Below are positions 25,847 through 36,800 of a stretch of DNA of 64,000 nucleotides, piece by piece. The translations under genes and the position numbers were made by a program. The notes below the pieces were generated by a model, which searched no databases, had not been told where the DNA came from, and saw nothing but the letters and a program-made list of their open reading frames with translations. Position 1 is the first letter of the stretch. Each line of letters opens with the position of its first letter. This DNA comes from JADJDM01 sp044352985 (lineage in GTDB: Bacteria > Bacteroidota > Bacteroidia > B-17B0 > Aurantibacillaceae). Location: assembly GCA_044352985.1 (NCBI GenBank), contig JBILCU010000001.1, positions 233,987-297,986 on the forward strand, given 5' to 3'.

Positions 25847-27313
25847 TTAATAATAAACTGGTCTTCGTACTTCAGATAATTGTTTTGCAAAACGAATTAC
25901 TTGGCGTGTGTAACCATATTCGTTATCATACCATACATACAAGATTGCATTTTTCTTATCAGGAGAAATAATCGTAGCTTGACTATCGAATACCGAAGGG
26001 CATGGATTTCCGATAACATCTGTAGAAACCAATTCGTTTGAAAAAGCATATTGAATTTGCTCTACCAAAGCACCTTGTAATGCATATTTTTTAATAGTTT
26101 CGTTTACTAAATCTCTATCCACTTCTTTTTCTAAAGTAACATTGATGATAGCTAACGAAACATTAGGAGTTGGTACACGTACTGAGTTTGCAGTAAATTT
26201 ACCTGCTAAATGAGGAAGCACTTTCTTTAAAGCACTTTCAGCACCTGTTTCTGTAATAACCATATTTAAAGCAGCTGAACGGCCTCTGCGGTATTTTTTA
26301 TGATAGTTATCCAATAAGTTTTGATCGTTGGTATAAGAATGAACAGTTTCAATATGACCTTTAACAATTGATAATTCTTTGTCAACTACATAAAGTATTG
26401 GCATAATTGCATTTGTTGTACAAGATGCCGCAGAAAAAATAGAATCGTTTAAATCAATAGTTTCTTGATTTACACCATAAACCACATTAGGTATATCTTT
26501 AGCCGGAGCTGTCAATAATACTTTAGAAACACCTTTTGCTTTTAAGTGGCGGCTTAATTCTGCTTTGTCTCTGAAAACACCGGTGTTATCAATTAACAAT
26601 GCATCGTTAATTCCATAAGCAGTGTAATCAACATCTTCCGGGTTTTTTGCATCAATCATGTGAACGGTATGTCCGTTAATGATTAAAGCTTTATTTTCTA
26701 AATCTTCGATTACTGTTCCAGGGAATGGCCCGTGTACAGAATCTGTACGTAACAAATCAGCACGTTTAGTGATTTCAATGTCGCTGTTACCACGCGTAAC
26801 AATAGCGCGCAAACGTAATTGTTCTCCTTTACCTGCCTGTGAAATAATTTCACGCGCAGCAATTCTACCAATACGTCCAAAACCAAACAATACCACATCT
26901 TTTGGAGTAATGTTGTGTTCTTTATTAATGAAGTCGATTAATTTATTATTAATAAATTCAGCAGCTGATTTAAAATTTGCTTGTTCGTTATGCCACTCAA
27001 AAGCTAATTTACCAATATCAATTTTTGATGGACAAATGTTCGCCTTCATGATTTCATTAGCAAGCATTGCTGTATCTGTAACATTAATTGGTTTTTTAAC
27101 AATATTTTTCGCATAAAGATGCAGGTTCATGATTTCACTATTGCTTCTATCAACTAATTGATGACGGAATATTACTAATTCAATTGATTTTTCGAACCAA
27201 AGTTTACCAATAGCAGAAATTAAATCAATTGCAGCTTTCTCTTGTTGAATCCAATCGTTTAATTGGCCTTCATAGCCTGCCGCATTTGTTTTTTCAATAG
27301 TTTGTGCGCTCAT
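25847..27313 (-). CDS. gap: Glyceraldehyde-3-phosphate dehydrogenase, long form
   Basis: 488 residues against about 335 for ordinary GAPDH. The dehydrogenase part begins at about residue 138, with NAD-binding GFGRIGR (144-150) and catalytic Cys298 in SAASCTTNAIMP. The 135-residue N-terminal extension is helical, with no motif that I recognise. Long GAPDH of this kind is known in Bacteroidota and other bacteria, usually beside a normal-length copy elsewhere; whether it works in glycolysis or gluconeogenesis cannot be told. It lies downstream of rpoD, separated by a terminator and a candidate promoter. Confidence 0.9.
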   Translation of the reverse strand: MSAQTIEKTNAAGYEGQLNDWIQQEKAAIDLISAIGKLWFEKSIELVIFRHQLVDRSNSEIMNLHLYAKNIVKKPINVTDTAMLANEIMKANICPSKIDIGKLAFEWHNEQANFKSAAEFINNKLIDFINKEHNITPKDVVLFGFGRIGRIAAREIISQAGKGEQLRLRAIVTRGNSDIEITKRADLLRTDSVHGPFPGTVIEDLENKALIINGHTVHMIDAKNPEDVDYTAYGINDALLIDNTGVFRDKAELSRHLKAKGVSKVLLTAPAKDIPNVVYGVNQETIDLNDSIFSAASCTTNAIMPILYVVDKELSIVKGHIETVHSYTNDQNLLDNYHKKYRRGRSAALNMVITETGAESALKKVLPHLAGKFTANSVRVPTPNVSLAIINVTLEKEVDRDLVNETIKKYALQGALVEQIQYAFSNELVSTDVIGNPCPSVFDSQATIISPDKKNAILYVWYDNEYGYTRQVIRFAKQLSEVRRPVYY

Positions 27314-27352
27314 TATGCAATATTATTAAAAGGTTAATTTTTTTAGAGGATG

Positions 27353-27360
27353 CAAAAATA
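27353..27360 (-). promoter_or_regulatory. Candidate -7 box of the GAPDH promoter
   Basis: TATTTTTG on the minus strand matches TAnnTTTG, 40 bp before the GAPDH start and immediately after the rpoD terminator, which is where a separate promoter would be needed. No good -33 box was seen. Confidence 0.33.
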
Positions 27361-27391
27361 AAAAAACCACTGTTTTTTCAGTGGTTTTTTT
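27360..27391 (-). terminator. Terminator downstream of rpoD
   Basis: A perfect 13-bp stem, 27360-27372 with 27379-27391 (AAAAAAACCACTG / CAGTGGTTTTTTT), with a T6 loop. On the minus strand it ends in a long T-run 22 bp after the rpoD stop. Confidence 0.88.
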
Positions 27392-27412
27392 CATGCTTTT
27401 TTTAGTTAATTT

Positions 27413-28276
27413 TTAACCAAGGTATTGCTGAAGCAATTTGCTTCTTGAACTGTGGCGTAAACGGCGTACCGCTTTTTCTTTGATTTGACGAACGCGTTCG
27501 CGGGTTAAATCGAATTTTGCGCCGATTTCCTCTAAAGTTAAGCCATGATTGATTCCAATTCCGAAGAATAACTTTACTACATCGCGTTCACGCTCTGTTA
27601 ATGTGGAAAGTGCGCGATCAATTTCACGAGATAATGATTCGTTAATTAATGCTGCATCTGCTCTTGGTGAATCGCTATTCGCAATTACATCCATCAAAGT
27701 GCTTTCTTCGCCGCTAGCTAATGGCGCATCCATTGAAACATGGCGACCAGAAACTTTCATCGTGTCGGTAATTTTATCCTGAGGTAAATCCAATAAATTT
27801 GCTAACTCTTCTGGTGTTGGTTCACGTTCAAATTCTTGCTCTAATTTTGAATAGGCTTTGTTTATTTTATTTAATGAACCAACCTGATTTAAAGGCAAAC
27901 GAACGATACGAGATTGTTCTGCCAAAGCCTGAAGGATACTTTGACGAATCCACCAAACTGCATAAGAAATAAATTTAAACCCACGAGTTTCATCAAAACG
28001 GCGAGCAGCTTTAATTAAACCTAGGTTGCCTTCGTTTATTAAATCCGGTAAACTTAAACCTTGATTTTGATATTGTTTTGCAACAGAAACCACAAAACGT
28101 AAATTAGCTCTGGTCAATTTTTCTAATGAACGTTGATCTCCATCACGAATTTTCTTTGCTAACTGTACTTCTTCTTCTGCAGTAATTAATTCTTCTCTTC
28201 CAATTTCTTGTAAGTATTTATCCAAAGAAGCACTTTCTCTGTTGGTTATGGATTTGGTAATTTTAAGTTGTCTCAT
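27413..28276 (-). CDS. rpoD: Primary RNA polymerase sigma factor (RpoD/SigA)
   Basis: 287 residues. It contains region 1.2 (SLDKYLQEIG), region 2 (DLINEGNLGLIKAARRFD, YAVWWIRQSI), region 3 (ESTLMDVI area) and region 4 (LTLEEIGAKFDLTRERVRQI). Region 1.1 and the non-conserved region of longer sigma-70 proteins are absent, as in the primary sigma of Bacteroidota, which recognises TTG/TAnnTTTG promoters. The gene has a convincing promoter of that same type 56 bp upstream, which suggests self-transcription, and its own terminator. Confidence 0.95.
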   Translation of the reverse strand: MRQLKITKSITNRESASLDKYLQEIGREELITAEEEVQLAKKIRDGDQRSLEKLTRANLRFVVSVAKQYQNQGLSLPDLINEGNLGLIKAARRFDETRGFKFISYAVWWIRQSILQALAEQSRIVRLPLNQVGSLNKINKAYSKLEQEFEREPTPEELANLLDLPQDKITDTMKVSGRHVSMDAPLASGEESTLMDVIANSDSPRADAALINESLSREIDRALSTLTERERDVVKLFFGIGINHGLTLEEIGAKFDLTRERVRQIKEKAVRRLRHSSRSKLLQQYLG

Positions 28277-28331
28277 GTATTAGGAAATTATATTAAGTGA
28301 TGCTTTTTAGTTTAAAATGGGCGCGAAATTA

Positions 28332-28360
28332 CAAAATTAAAGTCTGATTTCAAAATGCAA
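28332..28360 (-). promoter_or_regulatory. Bacteroidota-type promoter of rpoD (-33 and -7)
   Basis: On the minus strand TTG (28360-28358) is followed after 18 bp by TAATTTTG (28339-28332), fitting the -33 TTG / -7 TAnnTTTG consensus with near-normal spacing. It lies 56 bp before the rpoD start. Confidence 0.5.
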
Positions 28361-28393
28361 TCATTATCCTGTATAATGTTTAATATCATTGGT

Positions 28394-29851
28394 TTACAAT
28401 CCAAATCCATAATACGCTTTAACACCATTAGGATAAATACCTTCAATTAAAACACCGCCTGCTTTATCTTGCAAATAATCACTTAACTCTTGCACATTGG
28501 TTACTTTTTTTCTATCAATTGAAGTGATAATAAATCCTTGCTTTATACCTGCGGATGCTAATTTACCGTTGGTTAGCTTAGTAATTCGCAAGCCATTGCT
28601 TATACCCAGTTTTTTTAATTCATCTTGTGATAACGTTTCAAAGCTTGCTCCTAACGACTGTATGGATGTGATTTCCTTCTCTTCCTTTTTAATAAAGGTA
28701 ACATTTCCATCTTTATTTTTTAATGTAACGGGCAATACAATTTCTTTATTTTCTCTAAGCAGGCATACATTTATTTTATCTCCAGGTCGAAACTTCCCAA
28801 CTTGTTCCTGAAGTTCAGGTACATTTTTTATTACTGACCCTTCAATCTTGGTAATTATATCGCCAATTTTTATTCCTGCTTCTTCTGCTGCGCCCCCTGA
28901 ATTAAGGCCATTTACATACACACCATTTAATGCGTTTAATTTTTGTTCTTTAGCAAATTTAGCATCTATGTCACGAATGCTAACACCTATAAATGCGCGC
29001 TGTACGGTTCCGAATTCAATTAAATCTGCTACAATTTTTCTTACAATATTTACCGGTATTGCAAATGCATATCCGGCATAAGAACCTGTTTGTGAAGCAA
29101 TAGCTGTGTTTATTCCGATGAGTTCGCCATTTGGATTAACCAATGCTCCGCCACTATTTCCGGGATTTACTGCTGCGTCTGTTTGAATAAATGATTCAAT
29201 AGGAAACATGCCATTGGCAGGATCGTTTTCAAAAATATTAATATTTCTTCCTTTTGCTGAAATAATACCAGCAGTAACTGTGGAAGTTAAATTAAATGGG
29301 TTACCAACAGCCAGCGCCCATTCTCCAACTTTAACTAAATCCGAATTACCATAATTTAAATAAGGCAAATCGGTTTCTTTAATTTTTAATAATGCAACGT
29401 CCGTTTGTGGATCTGCGCCTACTAATTCAGCAGTATACGTTCTTTTATCATTTAAAACTACCTCTATTTTACTTGCACCATTAATTACATGGTTATTGGT
29501 TGCAATATAACCGTCTTTTGAAATTATTACCCCCGACCCAGATGATTGCTGAATACGTTGTTTTGGCTGATTAAAATAATACATGTGAAAAGGGTCGTAA
29601 GTAAGATTATTAGTAATCTCCTGAGTTGTAGTTTTAACATGAACTACTGCATTTACACTTGTTTCTGCTGCTGCAGTAAAATCAACTGTGCCAATTGGTA
29701 AATTGTTACCTGAAGTTAAAGTTACCGGAGTTTTAATTTTATACTCATTCAGCTCGGAATGCCCATCATTTTTGTTAAATTTTTTTTCTACAAAAACTGC
29801 GGTTAATCCTCCAAAAAAAGCAGCAAATAATACCCATACTAAATTTTTCAT
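28394..29851 (-). CDS. htrA: HtrA/DegP-family periplasmic serine protease (Do)
   Basis: 485 residues. An N-terminal hydrophobic segment (about 4-21) exports or anchors it. The trypsin-like domain has the triad His121 (ATNNHV), Asp151 (PQTDVALL) and Ser233 (PGNSGGAL). Two PDZ domains follow (about 270-370 and 395-485). Such proteins degrade or refold damaged envelope proteins. rpoD is downstream on the same strand, 117 bp away with its own promoter. A TAnnTTTG box lies 26 bp before the start. Confidence 0.94.
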   Translation of the reverse strand: MKNLVWVLFAAFFGGLTAVFVEKKFNKNDGHSELNEYKIKTPVTLTSGNNLPIGTVDFTAAAETSVNAVVHVKTTTQEITNNLTYDPFHMYYFNQPKQRIQQSSGSGVIISKDGYIATNNHVINGASKIEVVLNDKRTYTAELVGADPQTDVALLKIKETDLPYLNYGNSDLVKVGEWALAVGNPFNLTSTVTAGIISAKGRNINIFENDPANGMFPIESFIQTDAAVNPGNSGGALVNPNGELIGINTAIASQTGSYAGYAFAIPVNIVRKIVADLIEFGTVQRAFIGVSIRDIDAKFAKEQKLNALNGVYVNGLNSGGAAEEAGIKIGDIITKIEGSVIKNVPELQEQVGKFRPGDKINVCLLRENKEIVLPVTLKNKDGNVTFIKKEEKEITSIQSLGASFETLSQDELKKLGISNGLRITKLTNGKLASAGIKQGFIITSIDRKKVTNVQELSDYLQDKAGGVLIEGIYPNGVKAYYGFGL

Positions 29852-29876
29852 GCCAATTAATTTTATGATATAAACG

Positions 29877-29884
29877 CAAATTTA
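29877..29884 (-). promoter_or_regulatory. Candidate -7 box of the htrA promoter
   Basis: TAAATTTG on the minus strand, 26 bp before the htrA start. Only the -7 box is recognisable. Confidence 0.33.
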
Positions 29885-29945
29885 AAACGGGTATTTGCTG
29901 TTAATAATCTATTTAACAATGCTTAACAGCACTGATTTTATTTTG

Positions 29946-29953
29946 TAATTTTG
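29946..29953 (+). promoter_or_regulatory. Candidate -7 box for the unknown membrane protein gene
   Basis: TAATTTTG, a full match to TAnnTTTG. It overlaps an in-frame GTG at 29953, so if it is used the true start must be an ATG further on, at 29965 or 29980. Confidence 0.35.
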
Positions 29954-29979
29954 TGAACCTATATATGGTGTTATACTCA

Positions 29980-30666
29980 ATGAGTAAATTAAGTCAAAAA
30001 GTTCAGGTTTTTATTTTTGGAGCCACAATTGGGTTGCTTGTTGCAAGTTTATTTTTCATATTTAAATTGGATACATTATTTTCTAAAGTAAGTTTGTTTG
30101 AATCTGGCGCAAAAGCTAATGTTCATGAAGTGGAAGTAACTAAAGAGGAAACAAACAATGATGAACAACAAAATTACACAACTGCTGACTATAAAACTTC
30201 TAAAAGAAATAACACTAGTTCTTACATTAAAAGCGATTCAGTTGCCATCAGTTCAAAAAGTGGATATATAAGTGCGGAAGAAATTTCATATATCGAAGAT
30301 GACATTAATGTATTAAAAGAAGAATTATTAAGTGTAAAAAACATATCGCTTAAAGATTTTGACGACAAACAAACCAATAGAAGTGATTCTGCACTGTATG
30401 CAATTAGCGGGATAACTTCAACTAATAAATCTGATTTGTATTTAGTTGAATTTTGGAAATCACCATTAAACAGTAAAGGATATAAAATGACAAGGAACAG
30501 AATTCTTGTTTATGGAATTAAAGAAAATACTGATTTAAGTGTTGCGAAAATTAACGAACAGTATTATTTAAAAAACAATACTGAAGTTTATCGTTTAAAC
30601 TACTCTCCTGAATTTAAACCTATGGAGAAGGTAAATGAAGAACTCATCATTAAAAAATTCAATTGA
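29980..30666 (+). CDS. Hypothetical membrane-anchored protein
   Basis: 228 residues from the ATG at 29980. GTG at 29953 and ATG at 29965 are in-frame alternatives, but the first overlaps a promoter-like box. One membrane segment (about residues 10-28, VFIFGATIGLLVASLFFIF) is followed by a polar, low-complexity linker rich in Asn, Lys, Ser and Thr, and then a mixed domain with aromatic residues (LYLVEFWKSPLNSKGYKMT). It probably faces the periplasm. I do not recognise the family and its neighbours give no clue. It is transcribed divergently from htrA. Confidence 0.6.
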   Translation: MSKLSQKVQVFIFGATIGLLVASLFFIFKLDTLFSKVSLFESGAKANVHEVEVTKEETNNDEQQNYTTADYKTSKRNNTSSYIKSDSVAISSKSGYISAEEISYIEDDINVLKEELLSVKNISLKDFDDKQTNRSDSALYAISGITSTNKSDLYLVEFWKSPLNSKGYKMTRNRILVYGIKENTDLSVAKINEQYYLKNNTEVYRLNYSPEFKPMEKVNEELIIKKFN

Positions 30667-30897
30667 ATTTATTGCAAGGCTTCGCTGTTCAAAATCTAGG
30701 CGAAGCGAAAAAAAGCGGAACCTTAAATCAACAAAGATAATCCGGAGTTAGATTTTACCTGAGCACTGTCAAATGTGCTTTGCACATTTGAGTTAATCAA
30801 TCAAAACAAAGTAGAAGGTAACTAAATAATATTTTTTCAGTAAACCCTAAATAGTTTTTAATTACAAAATAATTTTTTGAAAAAATTTAACAACCAC
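30667..30897. repeat. Intergenic region with two inverted repeats
   Basis: 231 bp without a gene. GCTTCGC (30679-30685) pairs with GCGAAGC (30700-30706), and CAAATGTGC (30770-30778) pairs perfectly with GCACATTTG (30782-30790). The second, read in reverse, shares the GTGC-AAAGCACAT core with the elements at 15.9 and 58.1 kb. Neither has a T-run, so they look like repeat remnants rather than terminators. Confidence 0.4.
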
Positions 30898-33800
30898 TTA
30901 GTATTCAATAATTACTTTTTGAATAGTTAATGTACCGGCGGAGTCTTTTATTTCTACAAAATAAACCCCGGGTTTAAGAGTATTTAACTGTATTTTTTCA
31001 CTAGAAGATTTACTTTGTAATGACCCCACTTTTTTACCCAACACATCTGTAATCACAACTTCATTTCCTTCGTTTAAACCGGAAATTTCAAAAGTACCGT
31101 TATTTGGATTAGGATAAATACTGAATAAATTTTGTTCATCAGCGCAACTTACTGTTTTTATTGGGTACACTTTTATTGCACCATTAAAATCATGCTGACT
31201 TAAACGATAGTAGGAAGTGCCTTTAAATGCTAGCTCATCAAAAAACTGATACGTGTTTTGTAGATTGGTTGTTCCGTTACCATTTACCCTACCCACTTCA
31301 TTAAATAATGAGCCATCTTTACTTCGTTCAATGGTAAAATAGTCGTTGTTTAATTCGGATTGTGTTGCCCATTTTAATTGAGTTTTATCTTGATTACATA
31401 CTGCTGTGAAATCAGTTAAAACAACAGGTAGTGGGCCTAACCTATTTCCTGCAGCACCAAACTGACTAAATGATGATAAACCATTCCATGTAAAACAATT
31501 ATTGCTTGTATATGTATAAGTACCCTGTGAAACAGCATCGGTAAAAGTACTACCATTAGGTTGATACCAGGTAAATCCACTTTTTTTAATTGGAACTAAA
31601 TCGCTTTGATTTTGTGTTCCCAATATAACATCATTGTTGACATAAAATAAATTAATGTTATAATCATAATTAGTTATGCCACTTGGTTCTATTGTCCAGT
31701 TTCTATTTAAAAAAGTGGTATAGTCGCTTGAGAGTTCGGGATGTTTTGCGTTTTCAAGACGTAAAGAAAGATATGAACCTGAAGCAAAAGTAGCAGATGA
31801 AAAATCAATAGTAACAGGACTATATTCAGCAGTTCCGGTATTGTCACCTACAGGAAAAGTAAATGGATCTAAACCTGAACCTGAATTAAAAAACTTTCTT
31901 AATTCTCCTGTACCTTCAGGAACAATCATTGCACTAACACTAGGCGTTCCTTGTATTGTGGCATTTTCGCCGAGACTAAGGTAATTATTGCCTAATATTA
32001 ATTTGCCATTTGTTAATGTTAATGCGCCTGAAACATTAACAGGAGTAGATAAATTTATTCCATTTGAATTATTTAAAGTTAAATTATAAAATGTTGTGTT
32101 AACGCTGCCTCCAATAGTTTGAGCAGAAGTGCCATTAAAAACAATGGTGCTAGAATTTGGAGTAAATGTCCCATTATTTGTCCAATTACCAGATACATTT
32201 AATGTTGCGCCATTTGCTAAACTTAAAGTAGCTCCCTGATCGATAGTTAAATTAGCTGCATCCGCACTACTTGAAATGGAAGGACTATTAGGAACACAAG
32301 TTTGAGGATTTGTAACTACAATGTTCAAACTATTAGTTGGAGCACCTGTTGCTGTTGTGTAAGAAGTAGTGCTTGAAGAGTATTGAAGCCAATTACTAGG
32401 TGTAGACCATACTGAACTTGTTAATCCACTCCAAACATAATCGTTGTTAGCAACTGTAGTGTTTACACTTACGGTTGGGGTGTTTACTGTTATGGCAACT
32501 GAATTAGTTGTAGTACAACCAGCAGATGAAGTTGCAGTTGCAGTGTAGGTTGTGGTAACTGTTGGTTTTGCATAAACTGTTGAAGCAGCTGTTCCGGTGT
32601 AGACATTAGTTGTAGAAGCATCTGAAAATAAACCTGTAGTTGAGGACCAAGTAATAGTATTAGGCAAATAGGTCCCAAAATACATTACCGGTTTATTTGC
32701 GTTTGTAACCCCGCCAGTTGTCAATGAACATTGACCTGCACCACCACCTGATGTTGTGGAGATTATACTAGGTGTTAACACTGCCACCGTACTAGTAGTA
32801 CCTCCAGCCCCTTGATGACATATATTTATTAATATATTAGATGTTCCATCCCAATCAAAAGGAGTTTGGAAGTTGTGTGTGTTTATTCCTGTAACAGGTA
32901 AAATATTTGTTCCTGTATAAACAGTTGTAAAAGCTGGAGTTTGATAGGTTGCAGATAAAACAGTTAATACGGAATTTGCCATGCCAATTGTGTAATTCGA
33001 CATTGTTCCAGTTCCAGCAGTTATAACATTAAAACCTAATGAGGAAATTGTTGTTGGGCCATTTATGCCTGCATTATTTAATTCTATTTTGGTAATTAAA
33101 TATTGAACTCTTGACTGATTAGCAGCACCAACTGCTTGTCTGTAAGGTGTATTAGCTGCGGCCGAATTTGCTGTTTGTGTTCCAACCGTAATTACTGTTG
33201 AAGTGCTTGAAACATTTAGCGTTGAAATGGTCCCGTTACAAATAGTTGATGAAGATGGATTCAAAACTATTGAACTAGGTACTGGGTTGACAGAGACAGA
33301 AACCGTAGTGTTTATATTACAACCATTATTAGCTCCACCACTTGCATCAGAAGCACTAACTGTGAAAGTAGTTGTAGTTGTAGGTGAAGCTGATACTGAT
33401 GATCCAGAACCTAAACTGTTTGACCAGATGTATGAATAACCAGAGTTTGTACTATTTACTGATAAATTTGTTGATTGGCCAAAACAAATAGTAGTTGAAG
33501 AAGCTGACGCTGTAATAGAAGGTGGAGTATCAACTGTTACTTGAACTGTTGATCGTGAGGATTCACATCCAGTTAAAGGGTTAACAACAGACACAAAAAA
33601 TGATGCAGTAGAGGAAACTGTAGTAGTGTATGTTGTGGTGGTAGAAGATTGCAATAATGTTCCCGATGTTGCAAGATCATACCATTTAAATATAGGTGAA
33701 GAAAAAGTATTGGGATCAGACACTGATGCTAAAGGAATACCATTACCACATTGAGTAGATGAAGTGGCAACAGGTGAATTAGGTAAAGGATTAACCGTAA

Positions 33801-36800
33801 CAACTGCGCCATTTGAAACAATAGGACATCCATTTACTGTAGCTGTAGCAGTATAGGTAGTTGTGGTTGTTGGACTAACGGTAAGAGGGTTCGTTGTTCC
33901 TGCTACTGATCCGTTTGACCAGGAATAAGCTGAGGGGGTTTGAGGAATGTTTCCATTGAATATAAAAATAGGTCTGTTTGTTCCCGTACCATCAGCTGTA
34001 GTGGATGCCAACATATTCGCAGGTGTTTGTGAATCTTGTTGATAGTAAGATGATGAAGTAAATCCAGCCGCAGCTACATTAATTGAACTTGCAGTAGAAG
34101 TAGTTGCAGCAGGCACTCTGCTCCAAGAGAATGTAATTACGATATTGGATGTTCCATCCCAATTGAATGTAGATGCAGAACCTACTCCAGTTCCAAAAGC
34201 TAGTGTATTTAATACATTTGCCGAGGGAGTATAAGCATTATCAGTTCCTGTGGCCAAATAAACTTGGGTTTGGGAAGCCATACTTATAAAGGTTGTTGTC
34301 ATTGAGGATTGTGATGTTTGCCCCACCCAAACCTGAAACCCTTGGTAGGTTTGACCAGATGTTGTTGGGGTATATCCCAAAGAGTTAATTGCTCCTACAG
34401 ATAAGCCTAAAGCTGTAAGTTCCGAAGCTCGAATAATATACTGAGTTTTACAACCACCCCAACCTCCTGGAAAAAATGTGGCTGCTGTTGTTGTGCTAGT
34501 GGTAGGTGAAGTTCCTAAGGTAACATTACCAGATTTATTAACGCTCAAACTTAAGCTCGTATTGCTTCCAGAACAAATCGTTGATGGAGTAGCAGATGCT
34601 GTAGCTGTGATTCCTGCATTTGGATCAATAACAGTAACAATAACATTTGAACTCGATACACAACCTGAACTCGACTCATTGCCATTTATTTGATAAGTAT
34701 ATGTACCGGTTGCCGTTGGTGTAACTGATAAAGCAGATGACAAGCTTCCAGATGAAGTTGACGTCAATCCGCTACCCGTACCTGCAGACTGCCAAGTTAG
34801 TGTGTAATTATTATTACTTCCTGTTTGAGATACCGAAAGACTTATCGATGAGCCTATACAAACATTGCCAGTTGGTGAAACTGAAGCTGTAAGGGCATCT
34901 GAAGCTGTCAAAGTTACTGTACACTGAACACGACCACTTTCACATCCTGTGGCATCTGTTACTGTTGCCCAACGATTATATGTTCCTGCTGTTAATCCTG
35001 TTTCAGTTAGTGTAGTTGATGAAGCGCCTACAATAGCTGTTCCTCCTGTTGATGTTGTATACCATTTTATAGTTGGACTTGAAACCAGTGTTGTAATACT
35101 GAATGTTGCCGATGTACCACATTGGTTAGCCGTTGTAGCATTTGTTGGACTTGTTGCTGGCTGATTAACCGTAACAGCTGCTCCATTTGAAACAATAGGA
35201 CATCCATTTACTGTTGCTGTAGCAGTGTAGGTAGTTGTGGTTGTTGGACTAACGGTAAGAGGGTTCGTTGTTCCTACTACTGATCCGTTTGACCAACTAT
35301 ATGCAGTGGGTGTAAGAGCAGTATTCCCATTAAAAGTAAATCTTGGCCTAATGCTGTATGTAGTTAAGTTACTAGTTAAATCAATACAAGTAGAAGTGCC
35401 AGATGACGCTGAACTTAAATGCGTGTGAATTGTAGAAATATATGAAGTATTATCAACTGTTGCTGTGCTTGACATTGTTGCGCCACTTGCTGAGTTGCCA
35501 TGACATATTTCAATTACTATATTCGAAGTGCCGTTCCAATTAAACGGCGTAGAGAAAGTAATGGTATTTAAACCAACAACAGGTGTTAATGATCCTGCCG
35601 AAAAAACAGTTGTAAAAGTTGGTGAAAGGAATGCAGCCATGTTTGTAGCAGAAGTATGTCCCATTTTCAAAGAAAATGTTGACATTGCCATTGTTCCGCT
35701 TGTAATATTAAAAGCAAGTGAAGTTATATTTCCTGCTATCAATCCTGAAGCCTGTAATTCAGAGGCTAGAATAATATATTGATTGTGCGTATTAGACCAT
35801 AAACTATAAAATGGGTTTGGGTAGGTATTACTTGTTGTTGCACCTGAACCGACAGTTGCAGTACCTGACACCCCAACGACAACACTTAAGCTCGTATTGC
35901 TTCCAGAACAAATCGTTGATGGAGTTGCAGATGCTGTAGCTGTGATTCCTGCATTTGGATCAATAACAGTAACAATAACGCTTGAGTTCGATACACAACC
36001 TGAACTCGACTCATTGCCATTTATTTGATAAGTATATGTTCCGGTTGCGGTTGGTGTAACTGATAAAGCAGATGACAAACTTCCAGATGAAGTTGATGTC
36101 AATCCGCTACCCGTACCTGCAGACTGCCAAGTTAGTGTGTAATTATTATTACTTCCTGTTTGAGATACCGAAAGACTTATCGATGAGCCTATACAAACAT
36201 TGCCAGTTGGTGAAACTGAAGCTGTAAGGGCATCTGAAGCTGTCAAAGTTACTGTACACTGAACACGACCACTTTCACATCCTGTGGCATCTGTTACTGT
36301 TGCCCAACGATTATATGTTCCTGCTGTTAATCCTGTTTCAGTTAATGTAGCTGATGAAGCGCCTACAATAGCTGTTCCTCCTGTTGATGTTGTATACCAT
36401 TTTATAGTTGGACTTGAAACCAGTGTTGTAATACTGAATGTTGCCGATGTACCACATTGGTTAGCCGTTGTAGCGTTTGTTGGACTTGTTGTTGGCTGAT
36501 TAACCGTAACAGCTGCTCCATTTGAAACAATAGGACATCCATTTACTGTTGCTGTAGCAGTATAGGTTGTTGTGGTTGTTGGACTAACGGTAAGAGGGTT
36601 CGTTGTTCCTACTACTGATCCGTTTGACCAAGATAATGCTGAAGGGGTTGGGGGAACATTTCCTGTAAATATGAATCGTGGTCTACCGGTTCCTGTTGTA
36701 GCACTTGTAGAAGCTAGCATTGTGGCTGGAGTTTCACTATCTGCTTGCCTATATGCAGAGCACGTAAATCCTGGAGCATCATATTTCATTGTTGAAGAAG

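Noticed and set aside
26679..27116. 145-codon plus-strand frame inside the GAPDH gene
   Set aside because: Antisense to the Rossmann part of GAPDH, which is certain to be coding.
34550..36630. Tandem repeats as a CRISPR array or insertion sequence
   Set aside because: The repeats are 746 bp long, in frame in one coding sequence, with no short spacers, transposase or terminal inverted repeats.
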